NCBI GenBank assembly: GCA_019218445.1
Contig: JAHUUM010000006.1
Span: forward strand, 50,167-114,166
Direction: 5' to 3'
Length of the DNA stretch: 64,000 nucleotides
Source of the DNA: Weeksellaceae bacterium TAE3-ERU29
Lineage (GTDB): Bacteria; Bacteroidota; Bacteroidia; Flavobacteriales; Weeksellaceae
Shown: positions 34,627 through 43,110 of the stretch, in pieces
How the letters are laid out: each line of letters begins with the position of its first letter
Position numbering within the stretch: the stretch's first letter is position 1
Translations under genes and position numbers: made by a program
The notes under the pieces: model-generated
Database searches by the model: none
Seen by the model: only the letters and a program-made list of their open reading frames with translations
Told to the model about the DNA's origin: nothing

Positions 34627-35919
34627 ATGAAGACTAAAATCAGTTGGATTTCGCTAATCCCTTTTATAATCTTTATATTATTATTTTTAGGAAGCGGTCT
34701 TTTACTACAGGATTTTTATGCAATTCCCGCTCCTATTCCGGCAACCTTAGGAGTGATTGTTGCCTTATTAATTTTTAAAGGAAGTTTTAAAGATAAAATA
34801 AATACTTTTGTAGAAGGCTGCGGCGATAATAACATTATTATAATGTGTTTAATTTATCTACTTGCAGGAGCATTTACAAAAGTAACCGCAGAAATTGGAG
34901 CATTAGATTCCGTTGTAAATGTAACACTGCAATCGCTCCCTTCCGGCTGGCTTTATGTGAGTATTTTTATTATTTCTGCTTTAGTTTCTACCGCAACAGG
35001 AACATCAGTGGGGTCTATTGCAGCATTGGGAGGAACAAGTATTGCTTTCGCCACACAAACCAGTGCAGAAGCTTCAATTCTATCAGCCTCTTTATTATGC
35101 GGTTCAATGTTTGGGGACAATTTATCGGTGGTATCAGACACAACAATTGCAGCAACACAAACCATGAATTGCTCTATGCAAGACAAAATGAAAGAGAACT
35201 TAAAGTTAGCTATTCCGGCTGCAATATTATCCATTATTGTATTCTATTTTTTAGGAAAAGACATCCAAATAGAAATGAAGGAAAGTGCTTTGAATTATAA
35301 AGATTTTATAAATGTTCTACCTTATTTAATTGTAATTATTCTAGCAGCTTTGGGCGTACACGTATTCGGAGCTTTAACTTTAGGAATCATTACAGGAGGA
35401 ATTATCGGCTATATTTACGGATACTTTGATATTATAGGTTTTACTAAAAATATTTATACCGGATTTGCTAATATGAATGAAATTTTTATTCTCTCTATGC
35501 TTATCGGAGGATTAGCTCATATGATGAATAAAGAAGGTGGATTAAAATATATTTTATCTAAAATTGAAGACTTAATTAATCACAAAAGGGTTTATGGAAT
35601 TATTGGCCTATTAATTATGACTCTCGATCTTGCAATAGCCAACAATACGGTAACTATAATTGTAGCGAGTCCTTTAGTTCAAAAACTAAAAGATATTTAT
35701 AATTTAAACGCTAAAAAATTGGCTTCTTTTATGGATATTTATTCCTGTATCGCACAAGGAATCATTCCGTATGGAGCACAAGTTTTATTGATTTTAAGTT
35801 TAAGTGATAATTTTGGCTACTTTGATTTATTGAAAAATTCTTGGTATTTATTATTCTTATTCTTAATTACCAGTGGTTATATTATGTTTCTTTCAAGAAA
35901 AAAAGAACATTTAAATTAG
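34627..35919 (+). CDS. nhaC: NhaC family Na+/H+ antiporter
   Basis: A 430-residue inner-membrane protein with about eleven hydrophobic segments. STATGTSVGSIAALGGTSIAFA (about 120-141) and the GSMFGDNLSVVSDTTIAATQ segment (about 159-178) are the hallmark of the NhaC/ArcD-like ion transporter family. It likely exchanges sodium for protons; an organic-acid or amino-acid role cannot be excluded from sequence. It starts 12 bp after uvrA and may be read through from it. An 85-bp gap separates it from ndk. Confidence 0.85.
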   Translation: MKTKISWISLIPFIIFILLFLGSGLLLQDFYAIPAPIPATLGVIVALLIFKGSFKDKINTFVEGCGDNNIIIMCLIYLLAGAFTKVTAEIGALDSVVNVTLQSLPSGWLYVSIFIISALVSTATGTSVGSIAALGGTSIAFATQTSAEASILSASLLCGSMFGDNLSVVSDTTIAATQTMNCSMQDKMKENLKLAIPAAILSIIVFYFLGKDIQIEMKESALNYKDFINVLPYLIVIILAALGVHVFGALTLGIITGGIIGYIYGYFDIIGFTKNIYTGFANMNEIFILSMLIGGLAHMMNKEGGLKYILSKIEDLINHKRVYGIIGLLIMTLDLAIANNTVTIIVASPLVQKLKDIYNLNAKKLASFMDIYSCIAQGIIPYGAQVLLILSLSDNFGYFDLLKNSWYLLFLFLITSGYIMFLSRKKEHLN

Positions 35920-36004
35920 AACTATTATTTAGTCATGATTTAAAAATAAATAGTATTTTTTATTTCTCTTAGAAAATTATTAACTTGAGAGAAATTTAAT
36001 AAAA

Positions 36005-36424
36005 ATGAGTAATAATCTTACATTTACAATGATAAAGCCCAACGCTGTTAAAAAAGGACACGTAGGAGCTATTATACATGAAATCACAGAAGCTGGTTTT
36101 AAGATAAAAGCCATGAAACTGACTCAACTTACTGTTGATGATGCAAAGAAGTTTTATGCAATCCATTCTGATAAGCCGTTTTATGGCGAATTAGTGGAGT
36201 TTATGACCTCAGGCCCTATTGTGGCAGCAGCTTTAGAAAAAGAAAATGCCGTTGAGGATTTTAGAAAACTGATTGGAGCTACTAATCCGAAAGATGCAGC
36301 AGAAGGAACTATCAGAAAAAAATATGCAGAATCTTTAGAAATGAATGCAATTCACGGTTCGGACAGTGACGAGAATGCAACAATAGAAATTAATTTTCAT
36401 TTCTCGGGTAGAGAAATTTTTTAG
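36005..36424 (+). CDS. ndk: Nucleoside diphosphate kinase
   Basis: A 139-residue kinase that passes phosphate from ATP to other nucleoside diphosphates through a phosphohistidine. [10 protein letters not shown] (residues 6-15) and NAIHGSDS with the catalytic His117 are present. The length and order are standard for the family. A strong terminator lies 7 bp after the stop, shared with the convergent hypothetical gene. Confidence 0.97.
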   Translation: MSNNLTFTMIKPNAVKKGHVGAIIHEITEAGFKIKAMKLTQLTVDDAKKFYAIHSDKPFYGELVEFMTSGPIVAAALEKENAVEDFRKLIGATNPKDAAEGTIRKKYAESLEMNAIHGSDSDENATIEINFHFSGREIF

Positions 36425-36431
36425 TGAAACA

Positions 36432-36457
36432 AAAAACTCCTGAATTTGGGAGTTTTT
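36432..36457. terminator. Bidirectional terminator between ndk and a convergent gene
   Basis: AAAAACTCC (36432-36440) pairs with GGAGTTTTT (36449-36457), with A/T runs on both sides. It can serve ndk on the plus strand and the 36469 gene on the minus strand. Confidence 0.85.
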
Positions 36458-36468
36458 ATTTTTTCAGA

Positions 36469-36939
36469 CTAATTATCTTTTGGAATTTTACCTAACCGAC
36501 CTATTCTTTTCAAAGAAAATAATATTTCTTCTGCATCTTGATTTTCAAATGACAATAAAGCGGAAGAATTCATAATTACGTATTTTTCTATTGAGCCGTC
36601 ATTATTCTTCATTTCAATAGTTGTGTATTTAGAACGTTTTATTCTAAAAGAAGAAAGCTCTCCTATTTTATCAAACTCGTATGATTTAGCCGGTCTAAAC
36701 TGCTTTTTTAAAATTACTTTCCCGTCGATTACTTTGGCTGTACTCATATACATAAATAAATAGACTACAAAACAAAATAACATTAAGTAAATAAGTCCTC
36801 CTATAATTACACCATTATCCATTTTTAGAGGCACAAAAAGATAAATTATAACACTTACTAATATCAATAAAATAGCTCCGATATAAAGTGATATTACCGA
36901 CCACCCTGAGGATAATTTTATTTCTTTTTGATTTTCCAT
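36469..36939 (-). CDS. Two-helix membrane protein with PH-like domain, unknown
   Basis: A 156-residue protein. Two close membrane helices (about 14-35 and 43-66) are followed by a beta-rich cytoplasmic part (KVILKKQFRPAKSYEFDKI, then YTTIEMKNNDGSIEKYVIM and a final helix). That arrangement resembles bacterial PH-like membrane proteins. I do not recognise a named family and propose no function. It is a single gene between two terminators. Confidence 0.65.
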   Translation of the reverse strand: MENQKEIKLSSGWSVISLYIGAILLILVSVIIYLFVPLKMDNGVIIGGLIYLMLFCFVVYLFMYMSTAKVIDGKVILKKQFRPAKSYEFDKIGELSSFRIKRSKYTTIEMKNNDGSIEKYVIMNSSALLSFENQDAEEILFSLKRIGRLGKIPKDN

Positions 36940-36983
36940 TTTAAATTATTTTTAGCAAAAATATGATATTTTAAATTATAAAA

Positions 36984-37009
36984 AAAGCCGTTGCTTTCGC
37001 AACGGCTTT
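36984..37009 (-). terminator. Terminator of the TonB receptor gene
   Basis: An 11-bp perfect stem (AAAGCCGTTGC at 36984-36994, GCAACGGCTTT at 36999-37009) with loop TTTC, followed on the minus strand by a T7 run. Confidence 0.92.
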
Positions 37010-37033
37010 ACAAAAAATAAAAATTAATTAAGA

Positions 37034-39226
37034 CTAAAATCTAAATTTCACTCCCGCTAAAAAGTTTCTTCCTGCTTGTGGGTAAAATTTCATTTTTGGT
37101 TTTCCTCCTTTTATTTTACCGGATCCATTATTAGCATATTCTTTATCAAAAATATTATTAAATAACAGACTTAATTCTATTTTTTGTTTCCCTAAATCTA
37201 TATTGTAATTTGCCAATATATCACTAACAAAATAAGGGTCTAGCATTAAACTTTTATTCTCGGTATTCGTAACATATTGAGATGAAACGTATTTATTAAC
37301 TAAATTAATATTGAAGTCTTTTATTGGAATATAATTTACGCCAAACGAACTAATAATGTTGGGGGAGAACGAAATATCTGTATTGCCGTAGAATACTTGT
37401 TTTCCATCTTCTTTTTGATAATAGTCTATATTCTTATTAACACTCCACGCCATATTACCAAATAGATCTAAATTAGATAACGCTTTTACATCTACATTGA
37501 ATTCAATTCCTGTTCGGTAACTATCTCCTACGTTCTCTCTTAGTGCTGCTCCTACATTATCTAACTTTCCTGTAAAAACAAGTTGATTCTTGTATCGCAT
37601 ATAATAAGTGTTGAAAGCTAATTGAATATTACTTTTTTGTAACTTATACCCTAATTCAAAATCATGCAGAACCTCAGGCTTTACTGCACTGGAATTTAAA
37701 ATATCTTTTCTTTTTGGCTCTCTATGTGCTAATCCGTAAGAAAAATAAACTTTTGAAAAATAATTTATTTTATAGTTAATACCTGCTTTGGGGTTAATAA
37801 AATCATAAGTTAAATTAAATGGCTTATACGGAGCTGAATCCCAAGGATCTCTACCTGAACCCGGCTCTCCTACATAGTTTATATGTCTTGTTTGAACGTC
37901 TCCAAATAATTCGAAATCACCTAATTTATGTAATATTTTTACAAAGGAAGATACCTCTGATTTATTCGCTTGATTAGTATAAAAGTCTCCGTCATTTATA
38001 TAGGAGTCTATTTCAACCCTTTTGTTCCCTACAACTTTTTCTACTCCTATTACATTTCCATAATGATTACCAACATATTTATTGGCTGCAATACCCGCGT
38101 ATAACTTTGTATTTCCTAATTGTGTGTTCTCAATATTAAATATTCCGCCAAAAAAATCATTATCTAACCATCTTCTTGCCATAACAGCTAAGTTTCCTCC
38201 ATCTAAATCTGATAATTTACCAGCGTCTATTCCATAATTTTTTAATCCATCTTTGTTCGTTACCCAACCATCGTAGTTTTGGTAATATCCAAAACCTTTA
38301 GTATAATGTAACGTTACTTTTGAAACCCAGTTGTTATCATATTTTTGTGACCAATACAAATGTGTATGATTCTGAGTGTAATTATCTACCTCATCTTTAT
38401 AGTAATCTATTATATCTCCACTCTCTCCATATATTACTCCAGCATTATTAAACTTTCTACCATATTGTTTTATTTCACTCTCTGAAACACCGTTCCAAGA
38501 TTGATAAGTTCTTTCATATCCAAAAATATTCATTAAATGGATTTCTGTATTTTGAGAAGGCATATATCTTGCATTTAAAGCCGTAGAGTATAACTTACTT
38601 GTTCCTCTGTCTATATAACCATCAGACTTAACATAACTCTGCCTTGCATCAAAATTGAATTTTCCGCCACCTATATCTCCCGTTCCACCAGTCAGCATAT
38701 ATTTTTGAGTGTTAAAACTACCATAAGTAGCCATCATATCACCAAAGGCTTTCGTTTTTCTCTTATTAGTGTCTAAGTTTACACTTCCTCCAAAAGAAGT
38801 TGCTCCGTTAGATGAAGTCCCAACTCCTCGCTGAATAACTACTCCTCCCGTTGTAGATGAAATATCAGGGAAATCTACCCAATAAACACCTTGCGATTCA
38901 CTATCGTTTACTGGAACTCCGTTAAACGTAACATTGATTTGGTCTGAACCAATTCCTCTCAATCTTAAATTTGTATAACCTACCCCTGCTCCTGCATCAG
39001 ACGTAACAACCACACCTGTTGTGTTTTTTAATAAAAACGGCATATCCTGCCCTAAATTTTTACTTTCAATTTGTTTTTTTGTTACAATTTCATTAGTAAC
39101 TGGTAATTCTGCAATTACCTGAACAGACGAAAGTTCTATTGTATCCTGTACTTGTGGCTTTTGCTCCTGAGCCATAGCCAATAAAGCACTTCCCAATAAG
39201 CCTAAACTAAAAATCTTTTTATACAT
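37034..39226 (-). CDS. TonB-dependent outer-membrane receptor under TPP control
   Basis: A 730-residue receptor with a signal peptide (cleaved after AMA, about residue 19) and a plug domain. The plug carries a TonB-box-like DTIELSSVQVIA (about 28-39), LRLRGIGSDQINVTFNGVPVND (about 87-108) and GGSVNLDT. A 22-strand barrel follows, ending in the terminal aromatic F. No CarboxypepD_reg N-terminal extension is present, unlike SusC. The TPP riboswitch in its leader implies import of thiamine or a precursor across the outer membrane. No SusD-like partner is adjacent. Its own terminator follows. Confidence 0.9.
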   Translation of the reverse strand: MYKKIFSLGLLGSALLAMAQEQKPQVQDTIELSSVQVIAELPVTNEIVTKKQIESKNLGQDMPFLLKNTTGVVVTSDAGAGVGYTNLRLRGIGSDQINVTFNGVPVNDSESQGVYWVDFPDISSTTGGVVIQRGVGTSSNGATSFGGSVNLDTNKRKTKAFGDMMATYGSFNTQKYMLTGGTGDIGGGKFNFDARQSYVKSDGYIDRGTSKLYSTALNARYMPSQNTEIHLMNIFGYERTYQSWNGVSESEIKQYGRKFNNAGVIYGESGDIIDYYKDEVDNYTQNHTHLYWSQKYDNNWVSKVTLHYTKGFGYYQNYDGWVTNKDGLKNYGIDAGKLSDLDGGNLAVMARRWLDNDFFGGIFNIENTQLGNTKLYAGIAANKYVGNHYGNVIGVEKVVGNKRVEIDSYINDGDFYTNQANKSEVSSFVKILHKLGDFELFGDVQTRHINYVGEPGSGRDPWDSAPYKPFNLTYDFINPKAGINYKINYFSKVYFSYGLAHREPKRKDILNSSAVKPEVLHDFELGYKLQKSNIQLAFNTYYMRYKNQLVFTGKLDNVGAALRENVGDSYRTGIEFNVDVKALSNLDLFGNMAWSVNKNIDYYQKEDGKQVFYGNTDISFSPNIISSFGVNYIPIKDFNINLVNKYVSSQYVTNTENKSLMLDPYFVSDILANYNIDLGKQKIELSLLFNNIFDKEYANNGSGKIKGGKPKMKFYPQAGRNFLAGVKFRF

Positions 39227-39271
39227 AAATTAAATTTTTTATTAATTACATGCATAAAAAGAGTGCTCAAA

Positions 39272-39372
39272 AAATATTCGATTAAATCCCTTAGCAGCAT
39301 TACCTGCTCAGGTTCTAAGAGTATAATCTCAGCCTCCTAAAATTAAATTAGGAAAAGCACCCCTTCTATGTA
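39272..39372 (-). promoter_or_regulatory. TPP riboswitch (THI element)
   Basis: The minus strand carries the conserved core: GGGGTGC, then GGCTGAGATTA, then AACCTGAGCAGG, TAATGCTGC and AAGGGA, in the right order and spacing for a thiamine diphosphate aptamer. It ends about 45 nt before the TonB receptor ATG. GAGCAC in the expression platform (39263-39268) can pair with GTGCT inside the aptamer (39356-39360), a possible switching helix. TPP binding should turn the receptor gene off. Confidence 0.95.
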
Positions 39373-39429
39373 AGAGTACAAATGTATAATATTTTTTATA
39401 AAAATAAAATCTGCCGATATAAAAAATAA

Positions 39430-39463
39430 ACCCGTAGTTTATCTTATATTATAAACTACGGGT
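39430..39463 (-). terminator. Terminator of the LRR lipoprotein gene
   Basis: A 13-bp perfect stem (ACCCGTAGTTTAT at 39430-39442, ATAAACTACGGGT at 39451-39463). It lies 22 bp past the LRR gene stop and upstream of the riboswitch. Confidence 0.88.
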
Positions 39464-39484
39464 AAAAACTATTTATACAACTTT

Positions 39485-40402
39485 TTAGCTACATGCTTCT
39501 TTGCTTAATTTAGCATTTGCTGGTCTTACCCAATTAAATGTATCATCCGCTTTATCATCCAATTGAATTTGATTCACTTTAATACAAGTAATTGGATTGT
39601 TATTACAATTCAATGTTTTTAAATCTGTAATTCCACTTACATCCAAAGTAGTTAATTTATTACTATAACAACCTAAATCATTTAAAAGAGTATTATTGCT
39701 TACATCTAAAGCAGTCAATTTATTTACCGCACATACTAATTTGGTTAATTGAGTGTTTTTAGAAACATCTAATACTGTCAAATCACAAGATTTAACTTGA
39801 AGCTCTGTTAATTTTATGTTTTTAGATACATCTATTTTACCCACTTTATTTCCGTTAGCATTAAGATAAGTTAGCTCAGGGTTATTAAAAACATCTAATT
39901 TTGTAATTTTATTTCTATCACATCTTAACTCTTTTAATTTAGTATTTTTGCTTACATCTAAAGTTTTAATTTTATTTTTTTCGCATTTTAAAACTTCTAA
40001 ATATGTATTTTCACTAACGTCTAAAGCTGTTACTCCCGCATCACTGCAATAAAATGTTTGCACATTTCCGTAAACTGTAATTTCCTGTGATTGAATGGTA
40101 AATCGCTCATTTGATTTATTGGACAATTTCTCTCCCTCGTCCTGCTTTTTATTATTGTTTAAATCAATCCAAATCAAATCTTTATTTGCATCATCAGTTG
40201 TAACAGTTAACAGGAACTCCTCTCCCGCTTTTTTCTCCGTTGTAAAAGTCATCATCGGCACTTGAGTCTCCTCAATCTTAGGTTCTTCCGGTTTTGGCTT
40301 CTCAGGCATATCATCGTCTTTTGAACATCCTACAAAAAGCGTAACCGCCATTCCTAATGTGCAAAATAATTTTGCTCCGTGGTTTAAAATTTCTTTTTTC
40401 AT
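39485..40402 (-). CDS. Leucine-rich-repeat lipoprotein
   Basis: A 305-residue lipoprotein. The signal peptide ends at the lipobox F-V-G-C (Cys26), followed by S-K-D-D-D and a Pro/Glu-rich linker (PEKPKPEEPKIEE). A beta-rich region then leads into about eight LRR units of 20-21 residues from about 130 to 280 with the pattern LxxLDVSxNTxLxxLxCxxNK, ending in a Cys-containing cap. It resembles internalin/BspA-like surface proteins used for protein binding or adhesion. The acidic +2 to +4 residues fit surface export in Bacteroidetes. No partner can be named. Confidence 0.82.
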   Translation of the reverse strand: MKKEILNHGAKLFCTLGMAVTLFVGCSKDDDMPEKPKPEEPKIEETQVPMMTFTTEKKAGEEFLLTVTTDDANKDLIWIDLNNNKKQDEGEKLSNKSNERFTIQSQEITVYGNVQTFYCSDAGVTALDVSENTYLEVLKCEKNKIKTLDVSKNTKLKELRCDRNKITKLDVFNNPELTYLNANGNKVGKIDVSKNIKLTELQVKSCDLTVLDVSKNTQLTKLVCAVNKLTALDVSNNTLLNDLGCYSNKLTTLDVSGITDLKTLNCNNNPITCIKVNQIQLDDKADDTFNWVRPANAKLSKEACS

Positions 40403-40452
40403 TCTTAATAAATTTATCTGTTTTTAATTTTAAGTAATATTTCTTTTTTTAT

Positions 40453-41487
40453 TCAAGGTTTAAAGTTTCTATTATTTAAAAAATCATAATCCGTAAGCGT
40501 CTTCAGAAATGTAATAATAGCTTGTTTTTCCTCTTCTGAAAGCGAAATTCCCACACGATTTCCATTTCTAAATTCTTTAGCCAAAAATGGAACATCTTGT
40601 ACATCTTTATCATAAAAATCCAAGACTTCTTTCAACGTAGCAAATCGTCCGTCGTGCATATACGGGGCAGTTACCTCCACATTTCTCAAACTCGGCACTC
40701 GGAATTTATAATCGTCTTCGGGATGATAACCCGAAACTCGTCCGTAACCGATATCATTTTTTTGTGGATCGGGCAGAAGTCCGGTGTTTTGGAATGTTTC
40801 ATTGGTAAACAATGCCCCACTGTGACAACTTGCACATTTTTTATCAAAAATTGCTTTGCCTTTCTTTTCTTCTGTGGTAAATTCTACACCTTCTTTTCTT
40901 ATATATTTATCATATTTGCTATTGGCAGAAACCATCGTAATCATAAATTGAGCTAATGCCGTAAACGTATTGGCTATATCAATTTTTTGATTTTTAAATG
41001 CTTGTGAAAATTTATGCTGATAATTTTTATTATTTTGCAACTTTTTTAAAACATTCCGAAGTGTTTCGTCCATTTCGACTTCATTTTTTATAGGAACAAT
41101 CGGAAAGACATCAATATGCTGAATTGCTCCGTCCCAAGTGAAAGTTTTCATGAACGCAACATTCTGAATAGGTGGTGTATTTCGTTCTCCCAGTTGATTT
41201 CTAACACCAGTGCTAAATCGATTTCCTCTATCTGCAAAAGCAAAACTCTGATGATGACACGAGGCACACGAAATCGTCCCATCTGAAGATAAAATCCCAT
41301 CAAAAAAGAGGTCTTTTCCTAACGCAATTACATTTTTATCTAACGGCGTTCCCTCAAAGTCATAAGTCGTCTTAGGGAAATTACTCGGGATTTTAAACTC
41401 TATTACAGAGCTTTTAGAAATCGGTTCTTCAAATGCTTCATTACAACTCAATAACAAAAAAATGAATACAAAAAAACTAATCCGCAT
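40453..41487 (-). CDS. Di-haem cytochrome c peroxidase / MbnH-like lipoprotein
   Basis: A 344-residue lipoprotein (lipobox L-L-S-C, Cys15) of the bacterial di-haem peroxidase/MauG superfamily. It has two covalent haem sites, C-A-S-C-H at 74-78 and C-A-S-C-H at 218-222. A late MHDGRFATL segment carries a conserved Met/His. It lies 42 bp downstream of an MbnP-type gene, so it may work like MbnH, which oxidises a Trp of MbnP. A role as an ordinary hydrogen-peroxide-reducing enzyme is the alternative. Confidence 0.85.
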   Translation of the reverse strand: MRISFFVFIFLLLSCNEAFEEPISKSSVIEFKIPSNFPKTTYDFEGTPLDKNVIALGKDLFFDGILSSDGTISCASCHHQSFAFADRGNRFSTGVRNQLGERNTPPIQNVAFMKTFTWDGAIQHIDVFPIVPIKNEVEMDETLRNVLKKLQNNKNYQHKFSQAFKNQKIDIANTFTALAQFMITMVSANSKYDKYIRKEGVEFTTEEKKGKAIFDKKCASCHSGALFTNETFQNTGLLPDPQKNDIGYGRVSGYHPEDDYKFRVPSLRNVEVTAPYMHDGRFATLKEVLDFYDKDVQDVPFLAKEFRNGNRVGISLSEEEKQAIITFLKTLTDYDFLNNRNFKP

Positions 41488-41529
41488 TACTTAATGGATT
41501 ATTAAATTCTAAATATTTAAATTTTTATA

Positions 41530-42321
41530 TTATTCAATTTCAAAAATAGATAATACATTTTCATATAACATTGTACCCTCTTTTGGATTAACCGTAATAT
41601 AAGGATGGTCAGATAGATTTATTTTATGTTCAGCGTCGATTCCACTTATCATTTTAGCAATATCCGCCTTGATACGAACCGAAGATTTTTTATCGTCTCG
41701 AACTTCTATCTTTTTCTTGGCATCTAAGGTTACTATTTCATAATGAAAAATATCTGCGTGATTCCCCACATGCAACAGAAATCTTTTAAATTCTTTTTCC
41801 TCAGGAGATTTAAAACGTCCTTCCAGCATCATGATCATAGGATTCCCTTGCCACTGCCACATTGCATCGTGGTCCTCGGTTTCCAATAATAAATCCCCTA
41901 AATTATTAATATTCCCTTTGCCTTTTTCGTTCATTTCTTCGTCTAATCCCATTCCAAATCTAAGTTTTATATAATTTCCGGCAGGAACATCTTTCAACTC
42001 AAAACGAGTTTTATTTGATTTTTCGTCCACGACAAAATAGCAATCTTTTTTAGGGCAAATATATTCTTCTCCTTTGTCATTTATCAAGACAAAATTACTA
42101 GCAATATAGCTCAATCTCTCAACGACTACCTTTCCATTTTGCTTATCATACTCTTGTGTATTAATTGCTAACTTTTTATTCCCGAATACATTATTAAACT
42201 CTACAGCCAAAGTTCCTTCCCCCTGAAGAGTAGTTTCATTATTATGCATATCGTCGTTACTACAACTCATTACAATTAATCCTAATAAAGCGAGTAGACT
42301 TGTTTTTATATTAAATTTCAT
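41530..42321 (-). CDS. MbnP-like copper-binding lipoprotein
   Basis: A 263-residue lipoprotein (lipobox V-M-S-C, Cys20) with the MbnP pattern. The steps are LAVEFNNVFGNKKL (38-51), VERLSYIASNFVLIND (about 67-82), YFVVDE (95-100), DVPAGNYIKLRFGMGLD (111-127) and HDAMWQWQGN (151-160) with Trp155/Trp157 at the site oxidised to kynurenine in methanotroph MbnP. His184 and His188 (LLHVGNHAD) are further candidate metal ligands. The start is ATG 42321, which gives a proper signal peptide. It is paired with the di-haem enzyme gene downstream. Confidence 0.85.
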   Translation of the reverse strand: MKFNIKTSLLALLGLIVMSCSNDDMHNNETTLQGEGTLAVEFNNVFGNKKLAINTQEYDKQNGKVVVERLSYIASNFVLINDKGEEYICPKKDCYFVVDEKSNKTRFELKDVPAGNYIKLRFGMGLDEEMNEKGKGNINNLGDLLLETEDHDAMWQWQGNPMIMMLEGRFKSPEEKEFKRFLLHVGNHADIFHYEIVTLDAKKKIEVRDDKKSSVRIKADIAKMISGIDAEHKINLSDHPYITVNPKEGTMLYENVLSIFEIE

Positions 42322-42531
42322 TTTTATTTGATTTTTTATGATTGATAGATATAAGTTTACTTGGAATACTTTCAAAAGAAAATCCCTATTATTTGATTTT
42401 AAAATCTAATTGTGAAAATTTATTTTATGTATGGCAAATCAATATGTAATTGAGTACTTATATCAAAAAAACTCAACACATATAATCAACTTAATAAAGT
42501 TGAATCTCTACATAAAATAATCAAGATATAA

Positions 42532-42909
42532 TTAAGCTATCGGTGGTCGAAATATCGCTTCTTCTAAGGAAAAGTGATAAAAATTAATATAATTAAAATT
42601 ATTTGGTTTAGTTTCAACCTCTTTAGAAAATATAAAATAATTTATTTCCTCATAAATTAAAGGAATATCATTCGGCTGAAATTTAAATTCGCTTGTTTTT
42701 TTAGTTTCTTCTGTATCTGATTTTGCCATTTTTTCCATTTGGCATTTTCCGTTACATTTCATCTCAGGACGTTCTTTATTCTCACAAAACAGCTGAGTGA
42801 ATCCTTCTCTGTCAATAAAATAAAAAGCATGAAAAAAACCTACTTTAATACTTGAAAACAACATCAAAATAGTGCAAAATCCTATAAAATATACTTTTAT
42901 TTTATTCAC
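42532..42909 (-). CDS. Small membrane-anchored Cys-motif protein
   Basis: A 125-residue protein with one N-terminal hydrophobic segment (about 6-26), then C-E-N-K-E-R-P-E-M-K-C-N-G-K-C (Cys42, Cys52 and Cys56), a charged middle and a C-terminal F-R-P-P motif. Proteins with this CENKxRPExxCxGKC pattern recur in Bacteroidetes near copper or TonB-linked genes, as far as I recall. The three cysteines could bind a metal. It precedes the MbnP-like gene by 210 bp on the same strand, so a link is likely but a shared transcript is not shown. Confidence 0.75.
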   Translation of the reverse strand: MNKIKVYFIGFCTILMLFSSIKVGFFHAFYFIDREGFTQLFCENKERPEMKCNGKCQMEKMAKSDTEETKKTSEFKFQPNDIPLIYEEINYFIFSKEVETKPNNFNYINFYHFSLEEAIFRPPIA

Positions 42910-42998
42910 AATAAAACAAATTTACAAAAATATTTTTTGAAAAAGTTTATTTTTCTTTAAAACATTCCTTTCTATTTTAACTTTTTCTTTAATAAAAA

Positions 42999-43032
42999 AA
43001 TGCGAAACTTTCAATAATTTTAGTTTCGCATT
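42999..43032 (-). terminator. Terminator of purB
   Basis: AATGCGAAACT (42999-43009) pairs with AGTTTCGCATT (43022-43032), followed on the minus strand by a T7 run, 79 bp after the purB stop. Confidence 0.85.
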
Positions 43033-43110
43033 CTCCTCATGTTTTAGAATTTAAAGTAAAATTAATAATTTATTTTTAATTAATAATGATTTAATATCAA
43101 ATTTTTAATT

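Noticed and set aside
34845..35300. A 151-codon plus-strand frame inside the NhaC gene
   Set aside because: It overlaps a clear antiporter gene in another frame and its Cys/Ser/Arg-rich composition is that of an out-of-frame reading.
39485..40402. Periodic 60-63-bp repeats that might be a CRISPR-like array
   Set aside because: The period matches 20-21-residue leucine-rich repeats in an intact open frame, and spacers are not unique sequences between constant repeats.
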